NCBI RefSeq assembly: GCF_024756255.1 | Contig: NZ_JANUHB010000001.1 | Span: forward strand, 1,426,001 to 1,490,000 | DNA from: Massilia agilis | GTDB taxonomy: Bacteria; Pseudomonadota; Gammaproteobacteria; Burkholderiales; Burkholderiaceae_D | Direction of reading: 5' to 3' | Length of the DNA: 64,000 bases | Notes under the pieces: model-generated | Databases searched by the model: none | Seen by the model: the letters and a program-made list of their open reading frames with translations, nothing else | What the model was told of the DNA's origin: nothing | Shown: piece by piece, positions 29,788-39,158 of the stretch | Position numbering within the stretch: position 1 is the first letter of the stretch | How the letters are laid out: each line of letters starts with the position of its first letter | Translations under genes and position numbers: made by a program

Positions 29788-32691
29788 ATGAAACCACTCC
29801 GCTGGCTGCTCGGCGCGGCCCTGATCCCCGCCGCGGTACTGGCCGCGGACGGCACGCCGCTCAAGAACGACATCTACATCCGCGGCGCCTTCAACGGCTG
29901 GGGCCTTGATAACGTGATGGCCTGGCGCGGCAACGGCATCTACGAGGCGGACATCCTCGTCAGCCCCGGCTACCACGCATTCAAGGTCGGCAGCCGCGAC
30001 TGGGGCGCGGAGTGGGTGATCGACCCGGCCGCCAGCGTATCCGTGGAGCCGGGCAAGCCCTACCGCATGGACACCCATCCCGGCCCGGAGGACTACCTGT
30101 TCGTCAAGCAGACCTCGACCTGGCGCTTTACGGTGGACGTGTCCGATCCGGCCAGCACCGTGCTGCGTGTCGCGCGTGTCGAGGGTCCGGCACCGGTGAG
30201 TGCGGCCGATCCGCATGCCGGGCACCCGATTGTGTCGCTGGACTTTTCCACCTGGGACGGCAAGCGCGAGACCGCGCGCTTCTCAATCGATGACCCCGCC
30301 GCGCCACTGCGCACCTACACGCAATCGACCACCATGCAGCTGCGCGACCCCGGCCCGCAGCATGTGCGCTACCGCGAATCGGCCTCGCTGCCGCGCGTGC
30401 GCAGCGGGAACCTCGCCTTCGATGGCTTGTTCGCGCTGGCCGGCGCCGAAATGCTGCAGGACTCGGTGCACGAGATCAGGGATGGCAACTACAACGGCAA
30501 CGCGCCGATCCCCTGCGAGTGCTTCGAGACCGGCGAGAAGTGGCACTACGTGTGGACGCGCGACCTGTCCTACGCGGCCGACCTGGGGCTCGCCATGCTC
30601 GACCCGCAGCGCGTGAGGAACTCGCTCGAATTCAAGCTCTCGGGTTGGCGACCGGGCGTGACGCTCGCGCCGCACCTTGCAGGCAGCAGCGATGGCCTGC
30701 AGGTCGTGCAGGACACCGGCAGCGGCGGCAGCTGGCCGGTCAGCACCGACCGCGTCACCTGGGCCTATGCCGCCGAAAAGGTGCTGCTCACCCTGCCCCC
30801 GGCAGAACGCGCCGCGTTTGCCCGTACAGCGCTCACGGCCCTGTCGAACACGATCGAGAACGACCGGCTGGCCGCGTTCGACAAGGCCACCGGCCTGTAC
30901 ACGGGCGAGGAGTCCTTCCTCGACTGGCGCGACCAGTCCTATGCCGCGTGGATTCCATCAGACCTGGCGTCGATGGCGAGCGCCAAGGCCCTGTCCACCA
31001 ACGTGGGCCACTACAAAGCCTTGACCCTGGCGGCGCAACTGGCGCGCGAACAGGGCGAGATGGCGCGCGCCGGGCGGTACGAAAGCTGGGCGCGCGAACT
31101 GAAGCAATCCATCAACCGCAGGCTGTGGCTGGACGATGCGGGCATGTACAGCAGCTTGAGCGCCGGCCATTTCGACGGCGCGCCCATGCACAAGTTCGAC
31201 TGGCTCGGCCAGGCGCTGGCAATCGACACCGGGGTGGCCGGCGCGGCCCGCGCGCGCAGCATCGTGGCCAGCTATCCGCACGGCCCGATGGGCGCGCCGG
31301 TCATCTGGCCCCAGCAGCAAGGCATGCCTGTCTATCACAACCGCGCGATCTGGCCGTTCGTCACCGCGTACGGGCTCAGGGCCGCGGCGCGCACCGGCAA
31401 CGTGAGCGTGGCCGACGCAGCCTACGACACCCTGATGCGCGGCGCCGCCCTTAACCTGTCGAACATGGAGAACCTGGAGTGGCTGTCCGGCCAGCCGCTG
31501 CTGCTCGACGAACAGCACCCGTCGCTGATCGGGCCGGTCATCAGCTCCAGGCGGCAACTGTGGTCGGTCGGCGCCTACCTTGGCATGGTGATCGAGGACA
31601 TATTCGGCGTTCACCTGGCCGCAAACGGCATCGAGATCAAGCCCTTCATCACGGCCCGGCTGCGGCGCGGCGCGTTCGGCCAGTCCAGCGTCGCCACGCT
31701 CGACAACCTGCGCCTGCAGGGCAAGGCGGTCGCAGTGCGCCTGCATCTTCCACGCGCCGAACAGGGCAACGGGTACTACCGCGTAGCGCGCATCATGCTC
31801 GACGGCCAACCGGCACGCACCGCCATCGCCTGGCAAGAACTGAAGGACGGCAGTACGATCGACATCGAACTGGGCGCGCTCGTCGCGGGTGACCAGTCAA
31901 TCCGTCGGGTCAACGCGAACCCGTACGACGAAGATCGCGCCGTCTTTGGCCCGCGCGAGCCGCAGATCGCGCGCCTGGAACGCGCGCCGGCCGGCAAGCC
32001 GGTGCTCCACATCGCGGACGGCGGCAATGCCGATGCGCGCTACAACGTGTACCGGGACGGCAAGCTGGTGGCCGCCGGCATCAACAGCGGAGCATGGACC
32101 GACAATCACGCCGGCGCCACCGGCTGCTACGCGGTGGAAGCCGTGTATGAGGACGCGAACAACTACAGCCACCACGGCATCCCGCGCTGCATCGGCGCCG
32201 CCATCGAAGTGCCTGTCACCGATGCGCGGGTCTCGTCCAGCGTGCCGCTGGCCACGCCAAGCCAGCGCTTCCCGCAGCCGCACATCCAGGACTGGGGCAG
32301 GTTTGGCGACCGGTTCGCCGTCGATGCGATCCGTGTCGGGCAGGCCGGCCAATATGCGGTGCAGGTGCGATACCACAATAGCGCCAACCAAGTGAACCTG
32401 GGGATCAGCGGCGGCGTGAAATGGCTCGCGCTGAAGGACGCGAGCGGACAAGTCGTGGCCGAGGGTGTGGTGCAGCTGCCGCACGCGCGCATCGAGAAAG
32501 CGGATACGCCCACGGTGTATTCCACACCGATCGCCGCCACGCTCACGCCCGGCAGCTACCGGCTCGAGCTCTCGGACTTCTACAACATGAGCTACCTGCG
32601 CAGCAACAGCACCTTCAGCGCAGCCGGCGGCGTGGAGGGGCCGTCGAACCGGTTCGACATCTACGGCGTGCGCCTCTTGCGGGTGCGCTGA
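29788..32691 (+). CDS. Exported multidomain six-hairpin glycoside hydrolase, unassigned family
   Basis: A 967-residue protein with signal peptide (LLGAALIPAAVLA). Residues ~25-120 form an Ig-like sugar-binding module (IYIRGAFNGWG, like starch-associated E-set domains). Residues ~190-650 look like an (alpha/alpha)6 barrel (WHYVWTRDLSYAADLGLAML, YTGEESFLDWRDQSYAAW, YHNRAIWPFVTAYGL). A beta-sandwich with FN3-like NVYRDGKLVAAG and a C-terminal CBM35/6-like module follow. By context it acts on starch-derived oligosaccharides or glycosides. I could not assign the GH family. Candidate acids include the Asp in WTRDLSY and the Glu/Asp in EESFLDW. It is the last gene of the amylase-debranching operon. 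Confidence 0.75.
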   Translation: MKPLRWLLGAALIPAAVLAADGTPLKNDIYIRGAFNGWGLDNVMAWRGNGIYEADILVSPGYHAFKVGSRDWGAEWVIDPAASVSVEPGKPYRMDTHPGPEDYLFVKQTSTWRFTVDVSDPASTVLRVARVEGPAPVSAADPHAGHPIVSLDFSTWDGKRETARFSIDDPAAPLRTYTQSTTMQLRDPGPQHVRYRESASLPRVRSGNLAFDGLFALAGAEMLQDSVHEIRDGNYNGNAPIPCECFETGEKWHYVWTRDLSYAADLGLAMLDPQRVRNSLEFKLSGWRPGVTLAPHLAGSSDGLQVVQDTGSGGSWPVSTDRVTWAYAAEKVLLTLPPAERAAFARTALTALSNTIENDRLAAFDKATGLYTGEESFLDWRDQSYAAWIPSDLASMASAKALSTNVGHYKALTLAAQLAREQGEMARAGRYESWARELKQSINRRLWLDDAGMYSSLSAGHFDGAPMHKFDWLGQALAIDTGVAGAARARSIVASYPHGPMGAPVIWPQQQGMPVYHNRAIWPFVTAYGLRAAARTGNVSVADAAYDTLMRGAALNLSNMENLEWLSGQPLLLDEQHPSLIGPVISSRRQLWSVGAYLGMVIEDIFGVHLAANGIEIKPFITARLRRGAFGQSSVATLDNLRLQGKAVAVRLHLPRAEQGNGYYRVARIMLDGQPARTAIAWQELKDGSTIDIELGALVAGDQSIRRVNANPYDEDRAVFGPREPQIARLERAPAGKPVLHIADGGNADARYNVYRDGKLVAAGINSGAWTDNHAGATGCYAVEAVYEDANNYSHHGIPRCIGAAIEVPVTDARVSSSVPLATPSQRFPQPHIQDWGRFGDRFAVDAIRVGQAGQYAVQVRYHNSANQVNLGISGGVKWLALKDASGQVVAEGVVQLPHARIEKADTPTVYSTPIAATLTPGSYRLELSDFYNMSYLRSNSTFSAAGGVEGPSNRFDIYGVRLLRVR

Positions 32692-32697
32692 GCGGCG

Positions 32698-33213
32698 TCA
32701 GGCCAGTTCGGCGAGGTACAGGTTGGTGCCGGTGTCCTCCGGCGACTTGTACATGACGCGCTGGAAGCGCAGCCCGAGCTTTTGCAGCAGCTCGATCGAC
32801 GCGGTGTTGGTGGGGCTTGTGATGCCGGCCAGCCGCCTGATCCCGAGGGCGCGCGCGTGCTCGACGGTGGCGCGCGCGGCCTCCAGCGCGTAGCCCCGGC
32901 CGCGGTACTCGGGCATGAAGGCGTAGCCGATGTCCACGTCTTCCAGGAAGTCGCGCTTGATCAGGCCGCACATGCCGATCCGCGTGCCGCTGTCCTTCAG
33001 TTCGACCATGTACATCGAGTGGCCGTGCCGCTCGTGCATCGCCACCGGACCGTCGGTGATGTAGTGGCGCGATTCTTCCATGGTGCGCACGCCGCGGTCG
33101 CCGATATGTTCGATGAACGCCGGATCGTTCAGCAGCGCGAGGTGGAAGGCGACGTCCGCCTCGTCCAGCGTGATGGTTCGCAGGCGAAGGCGTTCGGTTT
33201 CGGCGATGATCAT
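32698..33213 (-). CDS. GNAT-family N-acetyltransferase, RimJ/RimL-like
   Basis: A 171-residue cytosolic acetyltransferase. The start ETERLRLRTITLDEAD and the acetyl-CoA loop MPEYRGRGYALEAAR, followed by NTASIELLQKLGL, are typical of the RimJ/RimL branch, which acetylates ribosomal proteins, antibiotics or small amines. The acceptor here is unknown. The gene converges with the preceding hydrolase gene with only six bases between the stop codons and no visible terminator. Confidence 0.88.
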   Translation of the reverse strand: MIIAETERLRLRTITLDEADVAFHLALLNDPAFIEHIGDRGVRTMEESRHYITDGPVAMHERHGHSMYMVELKDSGTRIGMCGLIKRDFLEDVDIGYAFMPEYRGRGYALEAARATVEHARALGIRRLAGITSPTNTASIELLQKLGLRFQRVMYKSPEDTGTNLYLAELA

Positions 33214-33285
33214 GCGGGTCCTGTTCCTGGCCTGCGGCCACGTTCGTCAATACTGCGGGTTGGGCGATCTTAGCACCGCTACGGT

Positions 33286-34560
33286 TCAGCTGCCGAGCCG
33301 GAAATCCACCGCCTGCGGCCGACCGGGCAGGTGCAGGGCCGCCTGTGCGCGCGGCGCCTCTGCCACCACCACGCCGCGCCGCACCACGGCCCGGCGCGCT
33401 GCGCGCAGCCTGATTGCGTCCACCGTGCTGGCGGCGTCCAGCAGCACCAGGTCGGCGTGGCAGCCCGGCGCAATGCCGTAGTCCTCCAGGCCCAGGATGC
33501 GCGCCGGGGTTTCGGTCACGGCCAGGAAGCACTGGTGCATGGCCTCTTGCCCGGTCATCTGCGCCACATGCAGGCCCATATGCGCCACTTCGAGCATGTC
33601 GCCCGAGCCAAGTCCATACCACGGGTCCATCACGCAGTCATGGCCGAACGCGACCGGCACGCCGGCCGCCAGCAGCTCGGGCACGCGCGTCATGCCGCGC
33701 GGCTTGGGATAGCTGTCGTGGCGCCCTTGCAGGGTGATGTTGATGAGCGGGTTGGCGATCGCCGCCACGCCCGATTCGGCCAGCAGCGGCAACAGCTTGC
33801 TCACGTAGTAGTTGTCCATCGAATGCATCGAGGTCAGGTGGGAGCCGGCCACCCTGCCCTGCAATCCCAGCCGCTGCGTCTCGAACGCCAGCGTCTCGAT
33901 GTGGCGCGACAGCGGGTCGTCGGTCTCGTCGCAATGCATGTCCACGCGCAGCCCTTGGCTGGCCGCGAACTCGCACAGCAGGCGCACCGACTCGGCGCCT
34001 TGCGCCATGGTGCGCTCGAAGTGCGGGATGCCGCCCACCACGTCCACACCCATCGCAATGGCGCGCTTGAGATTGTCGAATGCGCGCGGGCTCCTCAGCA
34101 GCCCGTCCTGGGGGAACGCGACCAGCTGCAGGTCGAGGTAAGGCGCGACCCGCCTGCGCACGTCGAGCAGCGCTTCCACCGCCAGCAGCCGGTCGTCGCA
34201 CACGTCCACGTGGCTGCGGATCGCCAGCAGCCCGCGCGCCACGGCCCAGTCGCAGTAGCGCAGCGCACGTTCGACCAGCGCATCCTGCGTCAGCTGCGGC
34301 TTGAGCTCGCCCCACAAGGCGATCCCCTCGAGCAGCGTCCCCGATGCGTTCACGCGCGGCTGGCCATAGCTCAGGGTCGAATCCATGTGGAAGTGGGCGT
34401 CCACGGACGGCGGCGTGACCAGGTCGCCGCCGGCGTCGATCTCGCGCGCGCCTTGCACCGGCAGGCTTGGCGCGACCGCGACGATGCGCGCGCCGTCGAT
34501 GGCGATGTCGATGCCGCGCCGCCCGTCGGGCAGGGCGGCATTGCGGATCACGAGCTGCAT
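33286..34560 (-). CDS. codA: Cytosine deaminase-like amidohydrolase
   Basis: A 424-residue metal-dependent amidohydrolase. Landmarks are the metal-binding PPSVDAHFHMD near residue 60, IRSHVDVCDDRLLAV, the active-site DMHCDETDDP, the segment GSHLTSMHSMD, and GHDCVMDPWYGLGSGDML near the C-terminus. These match cytosine deaminase, which converts cytosine to uracil in pyrimidine salvage. The ATG at 34560 has AGGGG seven bases upstream; longer in-frame sequence upstream is unlikely. No cytosine permease (CodB) is adjacent, so a related amidohydrolase activity remains possible. Confidence 0.88.
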   Translation of the reverse strand: MQLVIRNAALPDGRRGIDIAIDGARIVAVAPSLPVQGAREIDAGGDLVTPPSVDAHFHMDSTLSYGQPRVNASGTLLEGIALWGELKPQLTQDALVERALRYCDWAVARGLLAIRSHVDVCDDRLLAVEALLDVRRRVAPYLDLQLVAFPQDGLLRSPRAFDNLKRAIAMGVDVVGGIPHFERTMAQGAESVRLLCEFAASQGLRVDMHCDETDDPLSRHIETLAFETQRLGLQGRVAGSHLTSMHSMDNYYVSKLLPLLAESGVAAIANPLINITLQGRHDSYPKPRGMTRVPELLAAGVPVAFGHDCVMDPWYGLGSGDMLEVAHMGLHVAQMTGQEAMHQCFLAVTETPARILGLEDYGIAPGCHADLVLLDAASTVDAIRLRAARRAVVRRGVVVAEAPRAQAALHLPGRPQAVDFRLGS

Positions 34561-34761
34561 GGTTGTCCCCTGGTTGAGCTGGTTGCTCCATTGTAACCGT
34601 GCGCCACACCGTTTCAATGCCGACAATAATTTGCCCAACGCAAGTAAGATGCTGCAATGCGAGATTTTGCGACGAAAACGCTACAAAATGCGCTTTTCAA
34701 CCCCGACAAACGCCGATACACTAGACAATATTGCAGCGCGTCATAACTCCAAGAGGATCAC

Positions 34762-35382
34762 ATGAATGCTTTTTCTGAACAGTTGTCCGCAGCACGCAAG
34801 GGCCAGTTCGACGCCCAGCTCGAGTTCACCCGCTCCCTGACCGCCCAGGCATTTGCCACCGCCGAGCAGGTGCTGGCCCTGAACATCAGCACCTCGCGCG
34901 CCCAGGTCGAGCGCACCGCCTCCACCCTGCGCCGGCTGTTGTCGATCAGCGACCCGCGCGACCTGTTCACGCTAGGCTCGACCACCCAGGACCAGCTGTC
35001 GTCGATGCTGGAGTACGGCCGCGAACTGTTCAACATCGTGACGGACGCGCGCCTGAACCTGTCGCGCAGCGCCGGCGAAATGCCCGCGCCGCAGCCGGAG
35101 ACAGAGCAGGCCGCTGCCCCTGCCGCCCCCGCCGAGCCGCAGCAGACGGCGCCGAGCAAGCCGGTGGCCGTTGCCGACAGCCAGGCCGCCGCCGAACTGC
35201 CGGCCAAGGCCAAGCCGATCGCCAAGGCCGTGCGCAAGGTCGCCGGCAAGCGCGGTGCGGCCAAGCCGTCCGCCTCGCCCATCGCCATCGAAGCGGTGCT
35301 CGACCCGAAGCCGCAGGTGGAGGCCGGCGCCGCCGTGGTCCACCTGAAGCCGGCCACCGCGCGCAAGGCGCGCAAGAAGTAA
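34762..35382 (+). CDS. phaP: Phasin (polyhydroxyalkanoate granule protein)
   Basis: A 206-residue protein. The first ~115 residues are the amphipathic helical phasin domain (FSEQLSAARKGQFDAQLEFT, VLALNISTSRAQVERTASTL, DPRDLFTLGSTTQDQLSSML). The rest is a low-complexity Ala/Pro/Gln linker and a Lys-rich tail (AKPIAKAVRKVAGKRGAAK) like histone-H1-type PHA granule proteins that may also touch DNA. Phasins coat PHA granules. AGAGGA lies just upstream of the ATG, and a strong terminator follows, so it is a monocistronic unit. Confidence 0.92.
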   Translation: MNAFSEQLSAARKGQFDAQLEFTRSLTAQAFATAEQVLALNISTSRAQVERTASTLRRLLSISDPRDLFTLGSTTQDQLSSMLEYGRELFNIVTDARLNLSRSAGEMPAPQPETEQAAAPAAPAEPQQTAPSKPVAVADSQAAAELPAKAKPIAKAVRKVAGKRGAAKPSASPIAIEAVLDPKPQVEAGAAVVHLKPATARKARKK

Positions 35383-35424
35383 TTGCCAAGGCGGCCTGCG
35401 CGGCCGGTGCAAAGATAGTAAATT

Positions 35425-35451
35425 AGCGGGCTTCGGCCCGCTTTCGTTTTT
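35425..35451 (+). terminator. Rho-independent terminator of the phasin gene
   Basis: AGCGGGC-TTCG-GCCCGCT forms a 7-bp stem with a stable TTCG tetraloop and is followed by TTCGTTTTT. It lies 43 bases after the phasin stop and 28 bases before the ABC transporter start. Confidence 0.9.
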
Positions 35452-35478
35452 GGGCCACCCGGACAAGGACAACGATTA

Positions 35479-37230
35479 ATGAGTCTCGCACAGCTGGTCG
35501 GCGGCTTCGTACGCCGGCACTGGCAAAGTTATGTTTCGTCCGCGGTGATGCTGGTCGCCGTGGCAGTGTGCACCGCCTGGATTCCGCGCAAGGTCGGGTT
35601 GATGATCGACGGCCTGGCGGCGCAGCGCATGTCGCGCCACGACCTGCTGATCGAGCTCGCACAGCTGGTTGCGCTGGGCGTGGCCATCTACGTGCTGCGC
35701 GTCGGCTGGCGCACCCGCCTGTATTCGGCGGCCTACCAGCTGGGCGTGGAGCTGCGCACCAAGCTGTATGAACGGCTGGCCGCGCAGGCGCCGTCGTTCT
35801 ACCAGCGCCAGCGCACCGGCGACCTGATGGCGCTGGCCACCAACGACATCGACGCGATCGAGCAGGCCGCCGGTGAAGCGATGCTGGCCGGTTTCGACGG
35901 CACGCTCACGCTGGTGACGGTGCTGGGCATCATGGCGCTGGGCGTGGACTGGCGCCTCACGCTGGTGGCGCTGATTCCGTTCCCGTTCATGGCGCTCGCG
36001 TTCTGGCGCATCACGGGGCGCATCTACGTGGTCTCGGACGACGCGCTCAAGCGCTTTGCGCACATGAACGACCACGTGCAGGAAAGCCTTGCCGGCGTGC
36101 GCAACCTGCGCGCGCTGGGGCTGGAGCAGCGCAGCGCGCGCCAGTTCGCAGAACTGGCCGGCCGCGCGGCACAGGCCAGCCTGGACAACCAGAAGTGGGA
36201 GGCGGCCTACGAGCCCGCGGTGGGCCTGACCCTGGGCGCGGCCAGCACGCTCACGCTGGGCGTTGGCGGCTACCTGGTGTGGAACAACCAGCTGACCATC
36301 GGCGCGCTGACCAGCTTCACGATGTACCTCGGGCAGCTGATCTGGCCCATGTTCGCGGCCGGCTGGGTCCTGTCGCTGGTGGCGCAGGGCCGGGCCGGGC
36401 TCGCGCGGCTGCAGCCGATGCTCGACGCGCCGCTGGCGGTGGCCGACGATGGCACGGGCACCCGGGTCGAGCGCGGCACGCTGGCGCTGCGCGGCGTGCG
36501 CTTTGCCTACCACGAGGGCGACAAGCCGGCGCTGGACAACGTGTCGCTGGCGCTGGAACCGGGCATGACGCTGGGCCTGGTCGGCCCGACCGGTTCCGGC
36601 AAGTCCACCCTGCTGCGGGTGCTGCTGCGCCAGGCCGAGCCGCAAGCGGGCACGGTCACCTGGGACGGCCGCGCGCTGGCCGGCTATCGCCTGTCCGCGT
36701 TGCGCGCGTCGATCGCCTGGGTGCCGCAGGAGTCGTTCCTGTTCTCGGCCAGCATCGCCGAGAACATCGCTTTGGCGCGGCCGGGCGCATCGCGCGCCGA
36801 GATCGAACATGCAGCCGACATGGCCGCGATCCACGACGACATCCTGCGCTTCCCGCAGGGCTACGACACGCCGGTGGGGGAGAAAGGGATCACGCTCTCG
36901 GGCGGCCAGCGCCAGCGCGTGGCGATCGCGCGCGCCCTGCTGGCCGACAGTTCGCTCCTGCTGCTGGACGATGCGCTGTCAGCCGTGGACACCGGGACCG
37001 AAACACGCATCCTCGAACACCTGGCCGAAGTACGCCGCACGCGCCCCGAGCTGGCCGCGATCATCGCCAGCCACCGCCTGTCGGGCGTGGCCAATGCCGA
37101 CTTCATCGTGGTGCTGAAGGACGGGCGCATCGCCGAATCGGGCACCCACGACGAACTGCTCGCGCAAGACGGTTGGTACGCCAGCCAGTGGCGCTACCAA
37201 CAACTGGAGGCCAGCCTGGATGCAACCTGA
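35479..37230 (+). CDS. mdlA: ABC exporter half-transporter, MdlA-like
   Basis: A 583-residue protein with a six-helix membrane domain (~1-320) and an ATPase domain. Walker A (GPTGSGKST) lies at ~369, signature LSGGQRQRVAIARA at ~473 and Walker B LLLLDDALSAVD. Asp replaces the catalytic Glu after Walker B (DD rather than DE), as in E. coli MdlA, so this subunit carries the degenerate ATP site of a heterodimer. The partner gene overlaps its 3' end by 11 bases. MdlAB-type exporters are multidrug-like with poorly known substrates. Confidence 0.9.
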   Translation: MSLAQLVGGFVRRHWQSYVSSAVMLVAVAVCTAWIPRKVGLMIDGLAAQRMSRHDLLIELAQLVALGVAIYVLRVGWRTRLYSAAYQLGVELRTKLYERLAAQAPSFYQRQRTGDLMALATNDIDAIEQAAGEAMLAGFDGTLTLVTVLGIMALGVDWRLTLVALIPFPFMALAFWRITGRIYVVSDDALKRFAHMNDHVQESLAGVRNLRALGLEQRSARQFAELAGRAAQASLDNQKWEAAYEPAVGLTLGAASTLTLGVGGYLVWNNQLTIGALTSFTMYLGQLIWPMFAAGWVLSLVAQGRAGLARLQPMLDAPLAVADDGTGTRVERGTLALRGVRFAYHEGDKPALDNVSLALEPGMTLGLVGPTGSGKSTLLRVLLRQAEPQAGTVTWDGRALAGYRLSALRASIAWVPQESFLFSASIAENIALARPGASRAEIEHAADMAAIHDDILRFPQGYDTPVGEKGITLSGGQRQRVAIARALLADSSLLLLDDALSAVDTGTETRILEHLAEVRRTRPELAAIIASHRLSGVANADFIVVLKDGRIAESGTHDELLAQDGWYASQWRYQQLEASLDAT

Positions 37231-39010
37231 AACTTCCCGCACCGATATCCGCAACCAGGCCCGGCAAGCCTTTGGCCTGCTGCGCCGCGCCGCCCACCCC
37301 GACCGCAAGCACCTGGCCTGGGCGATCCTGTGGCTGGTGGTGGCGGCCGGGCTCGAGGTGCTCGGCCCACTGCTGGGCAAAAAGCTGATCGACGATCACC
37401 TGCTGCCGCACCGCGCCGACTGGCCGCGCATGGCCATGCTGCTGGCGGGTGTGCTGGTCTTCAGCTGGAGCGCCTCGTGGCTGCGCTACCTGCAGCTGGT
37501 GCGCCTGTCGGGACTGGCAATGCGCTCGGTCCAGCGCCTGCGCGAATGGGTGTTCGGCCACGTGCTGCGCCTGCCGATGGCGTTCTTCGACCACGCCATC
37601 ACCGGCCAGCTGGTCAGCCGCGTCACCAACGACACCGAGGCGGTCAAGCGGCTGTACATCCAGGCGCTGTTCGTGATCCTGGACAGCGGCATCGTTTTGC
37701 TCGGCACCACCGCCGCCATGGCCTGGCTCGACTGGCGCCTGATGCTGATCGTGCTCGCGCTGGTGCCGGCGGTGCTGTTCATCGTGTGGTTGTACCAACG
37801 CCTGTCCGCGCCCGCCGTGACGCGCGCGCGCGCCCTGCGCAGCGACATCAACGGCCAGATGGCCGAGTCGATCGGCGGCATGAGCGTGCTCCAGGCGAAC
37901 AACGCCGCGCGGCGTTTTGGCCAGCGCTTTGCCAACACCAATGCCGCCCACTACAAGGCCCGGGTGGCCGAGCTGCGCGCCAACGCGCTGCTGCTGCGCC
38001 CCGCGCTCGACCTGCTCAACGTGATACTGCTGGCAGTGGTGATCTACAGCTTCGGCCAGCGCGCAATGAGCTCGGTCGAAGTCGGCGTGCTGTACGCGTT
38101 CATCAGCTACATCACCCGCGTGGTGGAGCCGCTGATCCAGATTACGATGCAGTTCAGCAGCCTGCAGCAGGCAATCGTGGCCGCCTCGCGCGTGAACGCC
38201 CTGCTGGCAGAACCCGAGGCGACCGAGCACACCGCCGGGCGGGCGGCCGGCGCACCGCAGCGCGTGGCTAGGCCAGACGCGCCGGCGGTACGCGTGCGCG
38301 GCCTGAACTTCGCCTATGTGCCGGGGCAGCCGGTGCTGCATGACCTGTCGCTGGAGATCCCGCAAGGCGCTTTTGTCGGCGTCGTCGGCCATACCGGCAG
38401 CGGCAAATCGACCCTGCTGTCGCTGCTGCTGCGCTACTACACCCCGGCCAGCGGCAGCATCGAGATCGGCGGCGAGCCGCTGGCCGCCATCAGCAACGAG
38501 CGCTTTCGCGCCGAGGTCGGGCTGGTGCCGCAGGACCCGTTCCTGCTGGCTGCCTCCGCGCGCGAAAACATCGACATGGGCCGCGGCCTGCCGCAGGAAC
38601 GCATCGAGGAAGCGGCGCGCGCAGCGCACGCCCACGACTTCATCGCCGCGCTCGAACAGGGCTACGACACGCCGCTGGGCGAAAGCGGCTCGCGCCTGTC
38701 CACCGGCCAGAAGCAGCTGGTGGCGATCGCCCGCGCGCTGGCCGGCAGCCCGCGCATCCTGCTGCTGGACGAAGCCACCTCGCACATCGACAGCCAGACC
38801 GAGCAGGTTGTGCAGGAGGAGCTGGACGAACTGCGCGGGCGGGTCACGGTGATCGCGATTGCGCACCGGCTGTCCACGATCCGCAGCGCCGACCGCATCA
38901 TCGTCCTCAACCACGGCCGCATCGCCGAAAGCGGCACCCACGAAGAGCTGATGCGCATCGACGGCGGGCTGTACCAGCGGCTGTACCAGCTCCAGCAGCT
39001 CGCTGCCTGA
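37220..39010 (+). CDS. mdlB: ABC exporter half-transporter, MdlB-like
   Basis: A 596-residue partner of the preceding half-transporter: membrane domain ~1-330, then ATPase with Walker A (GHTGSGKST), signature LSTGQKQLVAIARA and Walker B LLLDEATSHID with the catalytic Glu. Its variant signature (LSTGQ rather than LSGGQ) also matches MdlB. The start ATG lies inside the 3' end of the first gene, giving translational coupling and equal amounts of the two subunits. The pair should act as a heterodimeric inner-membrane exporter. Confidence 0.9.
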   Translation: MQPETSRTDIRNQARQAFGLLRRAAHPDRKHLAWAILWLVVAAGLEVLGPLLGKKLIDDHLLPHRADWPRMAMLLAGVLVFSWSASWLRYLQLVRLSGLAMRSVQRLREWVFGHVLRLPMAFFDHAITGQLVSRVTNDTEAVKRLYIQALFVILDSGIVLLGTTAAMAWLDWRLMLIVLALVPAVLFIVWLYQRLSAPAVTRARALRSDINGQMAESIGGMSVLQANNAARRFGQRFANTNAAHYKARVAELRANALLLRPALDLLNVILLAVVIYSFGQRAMSSVEVGVLYAFISYITRVVEPLIQITMQFSSLQQAIVAASRVNALLAEPEATEHTAGRAAGAPQRVARPDAPAVRVRGLNFAYVPGQPVLHDLSLEIPQGAFVGVVGHTGSGKSTLLSLLLRYYTPASGSIEIGGEPLAAISNERFRAEVGLVPQDPFLLAASARENIDMGRGLPQERIEEAARAAHAHDFIAALEQGYDTPLGESGSRLSTGQKQLVAIARALAGSPRILLLDEATSHIDSQTEQVVQEELDELRGRVTVIAIAHRLSTIRSADRIIVLNHGRIAESGTHEELMRIDGGLYQRLYQLQQLAA

Positions 39011-39100
39011 GCCGGTTCCGGGACGTCGTGTTGTGACTACAAAGTTTGTATTTTTTTGTATTTACCCACAAAAATATGAATTTCCTCTCTGCAACGATTA

Positions 39101-39106
39101 TATAAT
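39101..39106 (+). promoter_or_regulatory. Candidate -10 element upstream of the GGDEF gene
   Basis: TATAAT occurs in an AT-rich stretch (39040-39110) 53 bases before the GGDEF start. No convincing -35 lies at 16-18 bases. Between it and the start, GACCGG-GGCCA-CCGGTC-like complementarity at 39126-39142 could fold in the leader. Confidence 0.4.
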
Positions 39107-39158
39107 TTGAGCAGGTGCCCTCGCGACCGGGGCCACCGGTCACGTTCTCGAGGGAGTT

